This document shows positions 51,798-61,537 of a DNA stretch of 64,000 nt, in pieces (within the stretch, counting starts at the first letter, position 1; every line of letters begins with the position of its first letter). A program made the translations under genes and the position numbers. The notes under the pieces are model-generated. The model had not been told where the DNA came from. It did no database searches and saw only the letters and a program-made list of their open reading frames with translations. This DNA is from Methanomassiliicoccus sp. GTDB taxonomy: Archaea > Thermoplasmatota > Thermoplasmata > Methanomassiliicoccales > Methanomassiliicoccaceae. The stretch is taken from the NCBI GenBank assembly GCA_033485155.1, contig JAWQJJ010000001.1, forward strand, positions 186,001 to 250,000. Reading direction: 5' to 3'.

Positions 51798-52759
51798 CGA
51801 GGATGACGAGCATGAAGGACGTGCCTCGGGAGGACATGTTGACCCACGGCCATGGAGCCTGCCCGGGATGCGGCTACGCGGCAACGGCGAAGAACATTGC
51901 CAAGATGCTCGGTCCGAACACCGTGGTGTACGTGCCCGCCTCCTGTCTGGTCGTGTTCGGTGCACTCTACCCCTACTCATCGTGGAAGACTCCGTACATG
52001 TTCACCGCCTTCGAGAACACTGGGGCAGTGACCACGGGAATTAAGGCAGCGCTGCGGCGCAGGCACCTCGACGCCACGGTGGTGGGGATGGCCGGCGACG
52101 GGGGTACCTTTGATATCGGCCTGCAGGCGCTGTCAGGAGCGGCGGAGCGGAACGAGGACGTCATATACGTCTGCTTGGACAACGAGGCGTTCATGAACAC
52201 CGGCATACAGAGGAGCAGCGCCACCCCCTTCGGGGCGTGGACGACCACCACCCCGGTGGGTCTCGAGGTCAAGGGCAACCGCCGATTCAAGAAGGACATC
52301 GCCCGCATCGTGGCCGACCACGACGTACCGTACGTTGCGACACTGTCGGTCGCACACTTCACCGACTTCGTGCGTAAGGTGCAGAAGGCCAAAGAAGTCC
52401 GAGGCTTCAGATTCCTTCACTGCCTGACGCCGTGCATCCCGGGTTGGAGGATCGAGCCTTCCAAGGGGGTGAGCATCAACCGCCTCGCGGTGGATACGGG
52501 CATGTGGACGCTGTACGAGGTCGAGAATGGGGTGCCCAAGGTGACCTACAAGCCGAAGGCCATGACCCCGGTCACTGAGTACCTGAAGCTACAGGGGCGG
52601 TTCAAGCACATGAGCGAGGCCGATGTGCGGCAGCTGCAGGCATGGCTCTGTGCGAAGTGGAGGGCCCACTACGGAGAGGAAGCTCCCAGTCCCCCCTGCG
52701 TGATGCCGGGGCACGAGGAAGTGTTGGCCCACGACGGCGATCCCCTCTACGGGATCTAG
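51794..52759 (+). CDS. porB: 2-oxoacid:ferredoxin oxidoreductase beta subunit
   Basis: The 321-residue TPP-binding subunit has CPGCGYAATAKNIAKML, with the Fe-S cysteines, and TPP motif GMAGDGGTFDIGLQALSGAA. It also has DNEAFMNTGIQRSSATPFGA with TTTTPVG, typical of pyruvate synthase PorB. It may equally serve a branched-chain oxoacid, given ilvE nearby. ATG 51794 overlaps the alpha stop. The whole complex couples oxoacid oxidation with ferredoxin reduction. Confidence 0.92.
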   Translation: MTRMTSMKDVPREDMLTHGHGACPGCGYAATAKNIAKMLGPNTVVYVPASCLVVFGALYPYSSWKTPYMFTAFENTGAVTTGIKAALRRRHLDATVVGMAGDGGTFDIGLQALSGAAERNEDVIYVCLDNEAFMNTGIQRSSATPFGAWTTTTPVGLEVKGNRRFKKDIARIVADHDVPYVATLSVAHFTDFVRKVQKAKEVRGFRFLHCLTPCIPGWRIEPSKGVSINRLAVDTGMWTLYEVENGVPKVTYKPKAMTPVTEYLKLQGRFKHMSEADVRQLQAWLCAKWRAHYGEEAPSPPCVMPGHEEVLAHDGDPLYGI

Positions 52760-52873
52760 CCGCCTCAAAATTTTATCTTATCATTCTGATAGTAACTTGG
52801 CCCGACAGGCCCTTTGACCCTTTCAAGCCGACGTGCCAGCAGGAAAGCCAGTGCTTAATGCAGAAATTTTTTA

Positions 52874-52891
52874 ATGTACATTTATGTACAT
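52874..52891. promoter_or_regulatory. Tandem palindromes upstream of the nif promoter
   Basis: Two copies of the 8-bp palindrome ATGTACAT (52874-52881 and 52884-52891) are separated by TT. They lie about 40 bp before the TATA box of nifH, a natural position for an activator or repressor site. They do not match the GGAA-N6-TTCC consensus of methanogen NrpR. The rest of the 52760-53118 gap is AT-rich up to the TATA box, then GC-rich leader. Confidence 0.5.
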
Positions 52892-52931
52892 GTAGATAGA
52901 TTCATACTATACATATGTTTGATATTTACAG

Positions 52932-52938
52932 TATATAA
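52932..52938 (+). promoter_or_regulatory. TATA box of the nif operon
   Basis: TATATAA in the AT-rich stretch would place transcription start near 52960-52966, leaving a leader of roughly 150 nt before nifH, unusually long for this window. Confidence 0.5.
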
Positions 52939-53943
<1,005 letters not shown>

Positions 53944-53972
53944 GAGCTACTATAGCTAGTGGAGGTAACATC

Positions 53973-54299
53973 ATGTTATTGATACGAGCCATAGTGCGCC
54001 CGGAGAAGAAGGACGAAGTGCTGGCAGCCCTGTGGGCTGAAGGATTCCCGGCCGCCACGCTCGTGGATGTGGTGGGGCGTGGAAAGCAGAAGGGCATCAA
54101 GGTCGGGAACGTCGTCTACGATGAGATCCCCAAGACCATGATCATGGTAGTCATTCACGATGAACAGAAGAAAGCCATCATTGACACCATCTTGCACTCC
54201 GCCAAGACCGGGGAGAACGGCACCTTCGGGGACGGCAAGGTGTTCGTAAGCATGATCGACGAGGCCTATACAATATCCCGGGGCGGAAAGGGACTGTGA
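53973..54299 (+). CDS. nifI1: PII-like nitrogenase regulator NifI1
   Basis: The 108-residue PII-family protein has LLIRAIVRPEKKDEVLAALW, then VVGRGKQKGIKVGNVVYDEI with a T-loop variant and GDGKVFVSMIDEAYTIS. In methanogens NifI1 and NifI2 form a complex that inhibits NifDK when nitrogen is plentiful, relieved by 2-oxoglutarate. Strong GGAGGT ribosome site. The place between nifH and nifD is diagnostic. Confidence 0.95.
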   Translation: MLLIRAIVRPEKKDEVLAALWAEGFPAATLVDVVGRGKQKGIKVGNVVYDEIPKTMIMVVIHDEQKKAIIDTILHSAKTGENGTFGDGKVFVSMIDEAYTISRGGKGL

Positions 54300-54311
54300 C
54301 GGGGGGGCTAG

Positions 54312-54731
54312 ATGAAAGAGATCATGGCAATCGTGCGGATGAATAAAACCAGCGTCACCAAGAAAGCCCTCATCGAGGCCGGGGTGGCCGGTTTTACCGC
54401 GGTTAAGGTCATGGGTCGAGGTAGACTCGTGACCGACCCTGCGATCCTGGAGGAGAAAAAGGTCGAACTGATGAAAATGGCCCACGACGACATCAACGAC
54501 CCCAAGGACGTCGAACATCAGGTGGTCACCTTCCTAAACGGGTCAAGGCCGTTCCCCAGAAGGCTCTTCACCGTTCTGGTGCACGATGAGGACGTCCCAA
54601 GGGTGATAGAGGCGATATCCACAGTCAACAGGACCGAGGGTGGGATCGGCGACGGTCTGGTGCTTGTGCTCCCCGTTGTGGACGCTATCCGGGTAAGGAC
54701 CGGCGAATCGGGCGAGGCCGCCATCTGGTAA
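54312..54731 (+). CDS. nifI2: PII-like nitrogenase regulator NifI2
   Basis: The 139-residue PII-family protein has KEIMAIVRMNKTSVTKKALI and VMGRGRLVTDPAILEEKK. A long T-loop region follows (about 55-85), and GGIGDGLVLVLPVVDAIRVR closes it. It is longer than NifI1, as expected of NifI2. It follows nifI1 by 12 nt and precedes nifD by 16 nt. Confidence 0.94.
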   Translation: MKEIMAIVRMNKTSVTKKALIEAGVAGFTAVKVMGRGRLVTDPAILEEKKVELMKMAHDDINDPKDVEHQVVTFLNGSRPFPRRLFTVLVHDEDVPRVIEAISTVNRTEGGIGDGLVLVLPVVDAIRVRTGESGEAAIW

Positions 54732-54747
54732 TGGAGTGGAACAATCA

Positions 54748-56370
54748 ATGACGATCAGCGACATCGAGCTCGAACAGATGTACTCGAGGTATCCGGACAA
54801 GGTCAAGAAGAACCGGAAGAAACACATCGTTGTAAAGGAGGGGCCCGAGGCGGTCCAGAAGATCGAAGCTAACACTCGTACCATCCCAGGCATCCTAACC
54901 CAACGTGGTTGTTGCTACGCCGGGTGCAAGGGTGTGGTGCTCGGTCCGATCAAGGACATGGCCCACATCGTTCACGGACCGGTCGGTTGCAGTTACTATG
55001 CCTGGGGGACCAGGAGGAACAAGGCAAAGGCCGATGAGAACACCCCGCCCGAGAAGATGTTCAGTACCATGGCGTTCACCACGGACATGCAGGAGAGCGA
55101 TATCGTCTTCGGTGGGGAGAAGAAGCTGATGACGATGATCGATGAGGTGGTAAAGATATTCCACCCCCGGGCCATTACCATCTGCGCCACCTGCCCCATT
55201 GGCCTCATCGGTGACGATATCGGAGCCGTGGCCAAGGCAGCCGAGGCCAAGCACGGCATCCAGGTTTTATCGTTCAACTGCGAAGGCTACAAGGGCGTCA
55301 GCCAATCGGGCGGGCACCATATCGCGAATAACAATCTAATGGAGCACGTTATCGGGCGAGGCACCAGGGACAAGGTGGGAAAGCACGTCGTTAACATCCT
55401 CGGTGAGTACAACATCGGCGGTGACGGCTGGGAACTAGAAAGGATTCTGAAGGACATCGGCTACACCGTAAACTGTGTACTAACCGGAGACTCGAGCTAC
55501 CTTGACATCCAGAACCTGCACGCAGCCCAGCTCAACCTGGTTCAGTGCCACCGTTCCATCAACTACATCGCCGAGATGATGGAGACGAAGTACGGAACGC
55601 CATGGCTTAAGGTAAACTTCATCGGGATAGAGGCAACCATCGAGTCGCTTCGACAGGTCGCCCAGTGCTTCGATGATGAGGAGCTGGTGCAGAGGACTGA
55701 AGAGATCATCGCCAGGGAGGTGGCCCGCATCACTCCCTCCCTGGAGCAGTACCGCAAGATATGCACCGGCAAAACCGCCTTTACGCTGGTCGGTGGTTCC
55801 CGCAGTCACCATTATCAGTACCTCCTGAGGGACCTGGGGATGGAGGTGGTGGTGGCCGGGTACGAGTTCGCTCACCGGGACGACTACGAGGGCAGGGAGG
55901 TGATCCCGACGATCGTTGCCGACGCCGATCAGAAGAACATACCAGAACTTCACCTCGAGCCGGACAAGGAGCTGTTCGAAGAAGGTCACATACATCTCAG
56001 CATGTCCCAGGAAAAGTTCGAGGAGCTGAAGAAGCGGGTCCCGCTCTCCTATTACGGGGGCATGTACAAATGCATGAAGGAAGGCCAAATCATGCTGGAT
56101 GATTTCAATCACCACGAGATAGAATCCCTCATAGAGATGCTCAAACCCGACATCTTCTTCTCGGGTGTGCGTGACAAATACGTCACCCATAAAATGGGGG
56201 TCCCGGCCAAGCAGCTGCACTCTTATGACTACAGCGGCCCCTATGCTGGGTTCAGCGGCGCACTAGTCTTCGCCCGCGACGTCACCAATGCCATGACCAC
56301 TCCCGCCTGGAAGATGCTCGATGCGCCGTGGGACGCTCCGGCCGCTTCGGGGGGTGCCCCCGATGCTTGA
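54748..56370 (+). CDS. nifD: Nitrogenase MoFe protein alpha chain
   Basis: The 540-residue protein holds P-cluster cysteines in RGCCYAGC, GPVGC (Cys81) and CATCP (Cys149). The FeMo-cofactor ligands are Cys267 (NLVQCHRS) and His491 (LHSYDYSGPY). Gln186 and His190 (SQSGGHH) match Gln191 and His195 of Azotobacter. An insert at about 397-446 is like that in Clostridium and methanogen NifD. ATG 54748 is preferred over GTG 54736. This is a Mo-type NifD, not AnfD or VnfD, by context and operon. Confidence 0.95.
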   Translation: MTISDIELEQMYSRYPDKVKKNRKKHIVVKEGPEAVQKIEANTRTIPGILTQRGCCYAGCKGVVLGPIKDMAHIVHGPVGCSYYAWGTRRNKAKADENTPPEKMFSTMAFTTDMQESDIVFGGEKKLMTMIDEVVKIFHPRAITICATCPIGLIGDDIGAVAKAAEAKHGIQVLSFNCEGYKGVSQSGGHHIANNNLMEHVIGRGTRDKVGKHVVNILGEYNIGGDGWELERILKDIGYTVNCVLTGDSSYLDIQNLHAAQLNLVQCHRSINYIAEMMETKYGTPWLKVNFIGIEATIESLRQVAQCFDDEELVQRTEEIIAREVARITPSLEQYRKICTGKTAFTLVGGSRSHHYQYLLRDLGMEVVVAGYEFAHRDDYEGREVIPTIVADADQKNIPELHLEPDKELFEEGHIHLSMSQEKFEELKKRVPLSYYGGMYKCMKEGQIMLDDFNHHEIESLIEMLKPDIFFSGVRDKYVTHKMGVPAKQLHSYDYSGPYAGFSGALVFARDVTNAMTTPAWKMLDAPWDAPAASGGAPDA

Positions 56371-57730
56371 ATGCATGCCCAAACAACAAGTGGAGCATAC
56401 CGTCGGCAAGATCAACCCGGCCAAGACATGCCAGCCGATCGGGGCAATGTACGCGTCGCTTGGCATCCATGGATGCCTTCCTCACAGCCATGGTTCGCAG
56501 GGGTGCTGCGCCTACCACCGCATGCACCTATCCCGGCACTTCCGGGACGCGGTCCTGGCGACCTCCAGTTCGTTCACCGAGGGGGCTTCGGTCTTTGGAG
56601 GGGCTGCCAACCTCAAGACCTCCATCAAGAACGTGTTCGAGATTTACCAGCCAGAGGTCATGGCCGTCCACACCACCTGCTTGTCGGAGACCATCGGCGA
56701 TGATGTCCCGACCATGATAAGGCAGTCCGAGGTGCCAGAGGGCAAGTACGTTATCCACGCCAACACTCCAAGCTATAAGGGCTCCCACGTGACCGGGTTC
56801 AGCAATATGTGCAAGGCCATGGTGACGTACCTCGCCCAGTACGATGGGGGGATGCGCAAGGAACGAGTGAATATCCTGCCGGGGTTCGTCAACCCCGGTG
56901 ACATGAGGGAGATGAAGCGCATCGCCCAGGAGATGGGGGTGGACTTCATCATGTACCCGGATACCACCGATGTGCTGGACTCCCCTCTGACCAGCAAGTA
57001 TGAGATGTACCCGAAGGGGGGCGCCACAGTGGCCCAAATCAAGGACTCTGGCAACTCCAAAGCCACTCTCTCCCTCGGCGCGTGGTCGTCCGATGCAGCT
57101 GGAGTGGCTCTTCAGGAGAAGTGTGGTGTGGCCTGTATCCCCCTGCATATACCTATCGGGCTGAAGGCCACCGACGAGTATATCATGGCCCTACGGAACA
57201 CCGCAGGGGTCAAGGTGCCGAGCACTCTGACCGTAGAGAGGGGGCAGGTCATCGACACCCTCATCGACACCCACTTCCACTATCAGGGTAAGAAGGTGGC
57301 GGTGTTCGGCGACCCCGACACGGTGGTCCCGCTCACCGAGTTCCTGATAACCATGGGGATGAAACCAGTGTACGTTATGACTGGTACTCCGGGTGCAGCG
57401 TTCGAGGACCAGACATGCAAGATGCTGGACGAAGCCAACATCACCGAGCGGAAGATCAAGGCCGAGGGCGATCTGTTCGATCTGCAAATGTGGATAAAGG
57501 AAGCGAAGGTGGATCTGCTGGTCGGGACCTCCTATGGCAAGTACATCGCCCGGGCGGAGGATATTCCCTTGGTCCGAGTGGGCTTTCCCATTCTGGACCG
57601 TGCCGTGCATCCCCTCATGCCCATCGTCGGTTATCGCGGATGTCTCCGGTTGATCGAGCAGATCAGCAATGCCCTTCTAGATAGGCGGGACCGGGACAGT
57701 CTGGACGAGGACTACGAACTAGTGATGTGA
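56363..57730 (+). CDS. nifK: Nitrogenase MoFe protein beta chain
   Basis: The 455-residue protein carries P-cluster cysteines in KTCQPIGA, GSQGCCAYHR and TTCLSETIGDD. It also has NTPSYKGSHVTGF and FGDPDTVVPLTEFL. It lacks the roughly 50-residue N-terminal extension of Azotobacter NifK, as is usual in archaeal and clostridial forms. ATG 56363 follows GGGGGTG and overlaps nifD by 8 nt. Confidence 0.95.
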   Translation: MLECMPKQQVEHTVGKINPAKTCQPIGAMYASLGIHGCLPHSHGSQGCCAYHRMHLSRHFRDAVLATSSSFTEGASVFGGAANLKTSIKNVFEIYQPEVMAVHTTCLSETIGDDVPTMIRQSEVPEGKYVIHANTPSYKGSHVTGFSNMCKAMVTYLAQYDGGMRKERVNILPGFVNPGDMREMKRIAQEMGVDFIMYPDTTDVLDSPLTSKYEMYPKGGATVAQIKDSGNSKATLSLGAWSSDAAGVALQEKCGVACIPLHIPIGLKATDEYIMALRNTAGVKVPSTLTVERGQVIDTLIDTHFHYQGKKVAVFGDPDTVVPLTEFLITMGMKPVYVMTGTPGAAFEDQTCKMLDEANITERKIKAEGDLFDLQMWIKEAKVDLLVGTSYGKYIARAEDIPLVRVGFPILDRAVHPLMPIVGYRGCLRLIEQISNALLDRRDRDSLDEDYELVM

Positions 57731-57755
57731 TCGTCACGAACAAGGCGAGCTGAAT

Positions 57756-59144
57756 ATGTATACCAACTATGAGCCAGGGGACCGAACGGCCCCCATCGAG
57801 GAACGCCAAGGCTCGATCGTCGTGAAGGGCAAGGGCAGAACAAAGGTGAGCTGTGGCAACGACAGTCTGGCTGGCGCTGTATCGCAGCGGGCCTGCGTGT
57901 ACTGCGGGGCCCGGGTAGTGCTCAACCCGGTTACCGATGCGGTACACCTGGTCCATGGCCCCATCGGCTGTGCCACCTACACCTGGGATATCCGGGGCAG
58001 CCTATCCAGCGGGTCGGATATGTATCGTAACAGCTTCTCTACCGATATGAGGGAGAAGGATGTAATCTTCGGCGGCGAGACCAAACTGGCCGAATGCATC
58101 GATGAGGTCGTGACTAGACATCGGCCCTCAGCGGTCTTCGTCTACTCGACCTGCGTGGTCGGAGTCATAGGTGATGATATCGTCGCCGTGTGCCGGGAAG
58201 CCTCCAGTAGGCACGGTATCGACATCATTCCTGTGGAATCCACTGGCTTCATATCCGGCAACAAGATCGTCGGCTACCGGGCCGCCGCCGAGGCCCTTCT
58301 TCGGCTCATCCGTCCGAAGGAGGGAGAGGAGGTAGAGAGGACTAACAAGGTCAACTTCCTGGGCGAGTACAACCTGGGCGGGGAAAAATGGATCGTAGAG
58401 AAGTATCTCCGAGAGATTGGGGTGGAGATCAACGTTGCCTTCACCGGCGATTCATCGGTGGAGGCCCTGAAGCGGGCTCCGGGAGCCAAGCTCAACCTCG
58501 TCCAGTGCACTGGTTCAATGCACTGGCTAGCCGCCCAGATGGAGAAGGAATTCGGCACACCGCTCCTAGACGTGAACTTCTTCGGCAGCGAGAACATCGC
58601 CGATTCCTTGCGCAGGATCGCCGCCTTCTACGGCGATCCGGAGATAGCTCGGAAGGCCGAGGCTCTCATCGAGAGGGAGACAGCCCGCCTCATGCCCCAT
58701 ATTGAACGGTACCGGGAGAAGCTCCAGGGAAAGCGGGCAGCGATATACGTCGGGGGGGCTTTCAAGGCTATGGCCATAGTCCGCCAGTTGAAGGAGTTGG
58801 GAGTGGAGGTCGTCGTTGCCGGCACCCAGACCGGACGGCCGGAGGAATATGAGGCTCTCAGCGGCCTGCTCGACGAAGGCACGGTCATCGTGGATGACAC
58901 CAACCCAGCTGAGATCGAACGCTTCCTCCTGGAGAAGAAGATCGATGTCATGGCCGGGGGAGTGAAAGAACGGGTGCTGGCCTATAAGCTGGGGATAGGT
59001 TTCATTGATCACAATCATGACCGGAAGGATGCATTGGCCGGTTACGAGGGGGCTCTACGGTTCGCTCGTGAGGTCTATGTCACGACATGTTCCCCAGTAT
59101 GGATGTACCTCCGGGAGGCCAAGCCGTCGAGGGAATTGGTATGA
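57756..59144 (+). CDS. nifE: FeMo-cofactor scaffold NifE
   Basis: The 462-residue protein has SQRACVYCGARVVLNPVTDA, VHGPIGCATYTWDIRG and STCVVGVIGDDI, the NifE signatures. With NifN it forms the scaffold on which NifB-co is converted to FeMo-cofactor. The start ATG 57756 lies 25 nt after nifK. The end overlaps nifN by ATGA. Confidence 0.95.
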   Translation: MYTNYEPGDRTAPIEERQGSIVVKGKGRTKVSCGNDSLAGAVSQRACVYCGARVVLNPVTDAVHLVHGPIGCATYTWDIRGSLSSGSDMYRNSFSTDMREKDVIFGGETKLAECIDEVVTRHRPSAVFVYSTCVVGVIGDDIVAVCREASSRHGIDIIPVESTGFISGNKIVGYRAAAEALLRLIRPKEGEEVERTNKVNFLGEYNLGGEKWIVEKYLREIGVEINVAFTGDSSVEALKRAPGAKLNLVQCTGSMHWLAAQMEKEFGTPLLDVNFFGSENIADSLRRIAAFYGDPEIARKAEALIERETARLMPHIERYREKLQGKRAAIYVGGAFKAMAIVRQLKELGVEVVVAGTQTGRPEEYEALSGLLDEGTVIVDDTNPAEIERFLLEKKIDVMAGGVKERVLAYKLGIGFIDHNHDRKDALAGYEGALRFAREVYVTTCSPVWMYLREAKPSRELV

Positions 59145-60517
59145 TCGATTGCGAGCCATCGAGGGCGAAGCAGGTCAACGAGAACCAATGTCATATGTGC
59201 ATGCCGCTGGGAGCCGTGATCGCGCTCAAGGGCATCGAGGGAATGATGGTGCTGGTGCATGGTTCCCAGGGTTGCAGCACCTACATGCGCTTGGCCAATG
59301 TCGAGCACTTCAATGAGCCGGTGGACATCGCGTCCTCGTCGCTCAACGAGAAGCAGACGGTCTACGGCGGGGAGGCCAACCTTCATAAAGCTATGGATAA
59401 CGTCATACGTGTCTATCGGCCCGATGTGCTGGGAGTGGTCACCACCTGCTTGGCCGAAACCATCGGCGATGATGTCCGAGGGATGGTAAAGAAGTATCTG
59501 GTCAACCGTCCGGGCCTGAAGGTAGACGTGGTTGCGGTGTCTACACCGTCCTACGCTGGGGGCCATGCCGAAGGATACTGGGCGGCCTGCCGGGCCTTGC
59601 TGCAGTACTATGCCGTCCCCGCCGATAAGCACGATGGGATCAATATCATCGTACCTAACATCAGCCCCGCCGACCTGCGGGAGATAAAGCGCATCCTGGC
59701 CCTTATGGGCGTCAGGTATGTTCTTCTACCCGATTTCTCCCTAACCCTGGACCGCCCCTACGGAGGCCGTTATCAAAAAATCCCGCCGGGAGGGACATCG
59801 ACAACCAACCTCGCCCTCATGGGCGGGGCCAGGGCCACCATACAGTTCGGCCTTACCTGTCCCGAAGAGCTGTCTCCAGGTCACTTTCTGGAGAAGGAGC
59901 ATGGTGTGCCTCTGATCAATCTACCGCTTCCGATCGGCCTGGTTAACACCGACCGCTTCATTCAGGCGATACAGGAGCTGATCGGAGGACATATTCCAGA
60001 GCAACTGGAGCTGGAAAGAGGCTGGCTGCTCGACGCCATGGCCGACTCACATAAGTTCAACGCCGAAGGTCGTCCGGCGGTGTATGGAGAGCCGGAACTG
60101 GTCCTGGCATTAACTTCGATGTGTGCGGAGAACGGGTCACCGCCGCTGGTGATCGCCACCGGCTCACAGGTGGACGTTCTGAGGGGACTAGTGGGGCCCC
60201 TGTTGAAAAGCGCCGAACAGACGCCGGTACTGATAGGTGATGCAGATTTCGCGGCCATAGACAACGCCTGCGCCAGAACCAAGGTCAACGTGGCCCTGGG
60301 GCATTCGGGCGGGAAGTTCCTGACTGAGAAACGGGGAATCCCAGTCATTCGGGTCGGGTACCCCATCAACGACCGGATGGGCGGCCAGCGGGTCATGTCC
60401 GTCGGGTATACCGGCTCTCTCGCCCTCTTGGACCGCTATACCAACACCCTACTCGAATCAAAATACAACACTTATCGCCAGAAGAAGAAAGAGGAGCTCT
60501 ACAGCATGGAAGGATGA
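59141..60517 (+). CDS. nifN: FeMo-cofactor scaffold NifN
   Basis: The 458-residue protein has NQCHMCMPLGAVIALKGIEG, LVHGSQGCSTYMRLANVEHF and TTCLAETIGDDV. The end is ERGIPVIRVGYPINDRMGGQ. It is a NifK paralogue without the P-cluster set. ATG 59141 overlaps the NifE stop (ATGA); the longer open frame upstream lies inside nifE. It ends just before the [2Fe-2S] ferredoxin gene. Confidence 0.93.
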   Translation: MIDCEPSRAKQVNENQCHMCMPLGAVIALKGIEGMMVLVHGSQGCSTYMRLANVEHFNEPVDIASSSLNEKQTVYGGEANLHKAMDNVIRVYRPDVLGVVTTCLAETIGDDVRGMVKKYLVNRPGLKVDVVAVSTPSYAGGHAEGYWAACRALLQYYAVPADKHDGINIIVPNISPADLREIKRILALMGVRYVLLPDFSLTLDRPYGGRYQKIPPGGTSTTNLALMGGARATIQFGLTCPEELSPGHFLEKEHGVPLINLPLPIGLVNTDRFIQAIQELIGGHIPEQLELERGWLLDAMADSHKFNAEGRPAVYGEPELVLALTSMCAENGSPPLVIATGSQVDVLRGLVGPLLKSAEQTPVLIGDADFAAIDNACARTKVNVALGHSGGKFLTEKRGIPVIRVGYPINDRMGGQRVMSVGYTGSLALLDRYTNTLLESKYNTYRQKKKEELYSMEG

Positions 60518-60520
60518 TTG

Positions 60521-60832
60521 ATGCAGAAACCCAAGCGACACATATTCGTATGCACAAGCTCGCGACCGAACGGAATGCAGAAAGGCTTCTGTCACACCAA
60601 GGCCGGGGTCGAAATCCTGGCTAAATTCACCGAGGAGATCGCAGACCGGGAGATCGGAGGTGAGGTCTTTGTTTCCAACACTGGCTGTTACGGCATCTGC
60701 GAGAAGGGCCCCATCGTAGTGGTGTATCCTGACAACATATGGTATGGTTCGGTGACCGCCGATGATGTGGAGGAAATCATGGTAAAGCATATCGAGGGCG
60801 GCGAGGTCGTGGAACGCCTCATCCTGAAGTGA
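60521..60832 (+). CDS. Thioredoxin-like [2Fe-2S] ferredoxin
   Basis: The 103-residue protein has KRHIFVCTSSRP, GFCHTKAGVEIL and SNTGCYGICEKGPIVVVYPD. This is the Cys pattern of the Clostridium/Aquifex Shethna-type [2Fe-2S] ferredoxin. Such ferredoxins are often encoded in nif regions and may donate electrons or protect nitrogenase. ATG 60521 follows AGGATGA. It directly follows nifN. Confidence 0.9.
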   Translation: MQKPKRHIFVCTSSRPNGMQKGFCHTKAGVEILAKFTEEIADREIGGEVFVSNTGCYGICEKGPIVVVYPDNIWYGSVTADDVEEIMVKHIEGGEVVERLILK

Positions 60833-60844
60833 GCGGGTGGCACC

Positions 60845-61468
60845 TTGTGCGAGAGAGCAATACCAGAGGTCGCCTCCCTAACAGGGAGTGACGGTTCCAC
60901 TGTTCAGTTGAACTGGCCCGGCATAGTCGTGGTGCATCGCAGGGTTCGGGGGAAATGGACGAAGGACCGAGAGATGCCATTCCTGATCGACTCAGGGAAG
61001 GGGCTGGTGGAGATGAGGACTAAGTGCACGGAGCTGATCAAATTCCTCGGATCATGCAAGATCTTCGTGGCCCGGAATGCCAGCGGGGTGCTCTTCTTCG
61101 AGCTGGAGAAGGCTCACGTGAACGTTTACGAAATTAAAGGGACCCCCAGCGATTTCCTTGAGCAAGTATGGTCAGAAGATGAGAAGGATTGCGATGAGAC
61201 TATTTCTCCCGCCACTATGCCCGTGCCCCTGGAACGGTCCCCTGGTAATTACTATATATCGATAAAAGAGGCCCAGAGCAAGCAACCAGAATTCAGCAGC
61301 AAGCAGATACTGCAGGCCTTCGTCAGGAGGGGTAAATTCGCCACGCTGGAGGTGGTATGTGATCATGTCCCCCCGTGGATCGAGCTGGAGTCCCGTACGG
61401 TCGGTTTCCGTTTGGATCCGAAGAAGACCGGACCGGGCGAGGTCCACCTGATGCTGACCAAGACCTAA
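60845..61468 (+). CDS. AnfO-family nitrogenase accessory protein
   Basis: The 207-residue protein has IPEVASLTGSDGSTVQLNWP, then IVVVHRRVRGKW, ELIKFLGSCKIFVARNASGV and FFELEKAHVNVYEIKG. These resemble the AnfO family described with Fe-only nitrogenase. Its function is unknown. Here it follows Mo-type nif genes, before modABC. TTG 60845 is the start by elimination; a weak GGGTGG lies upstream. The C-terminal part (KQILQAFVRRGKFATLEVVC) is conserved-looking but not assigned. Confidence 0.72.
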   Translation: MCERAIPEVASLTGSDGSTVQLNWPGIVVVHRRVRGKWTKDREMPFLIDSGKGLVEMRTKCTELIKFLGSCKIFVARNASGVLFFELEKAHVNVYEIKGTPSDFLEQVWSEDEKDCDETISPATMPVPLERSPGNYYISIKEAQSKQPEFSSKQILQAFVRRGKFATLEVVCDHVPPWIELESRTVGFRLDPKKTGPGEVHLMLTKT

Positions 61469-61537
61469 AACTAATTCCCACGAAGAAAGGGACCAACGCA
61501 TCGGCCGAGTTAGGCCGGGCCGAATAAAAGACGGAGA

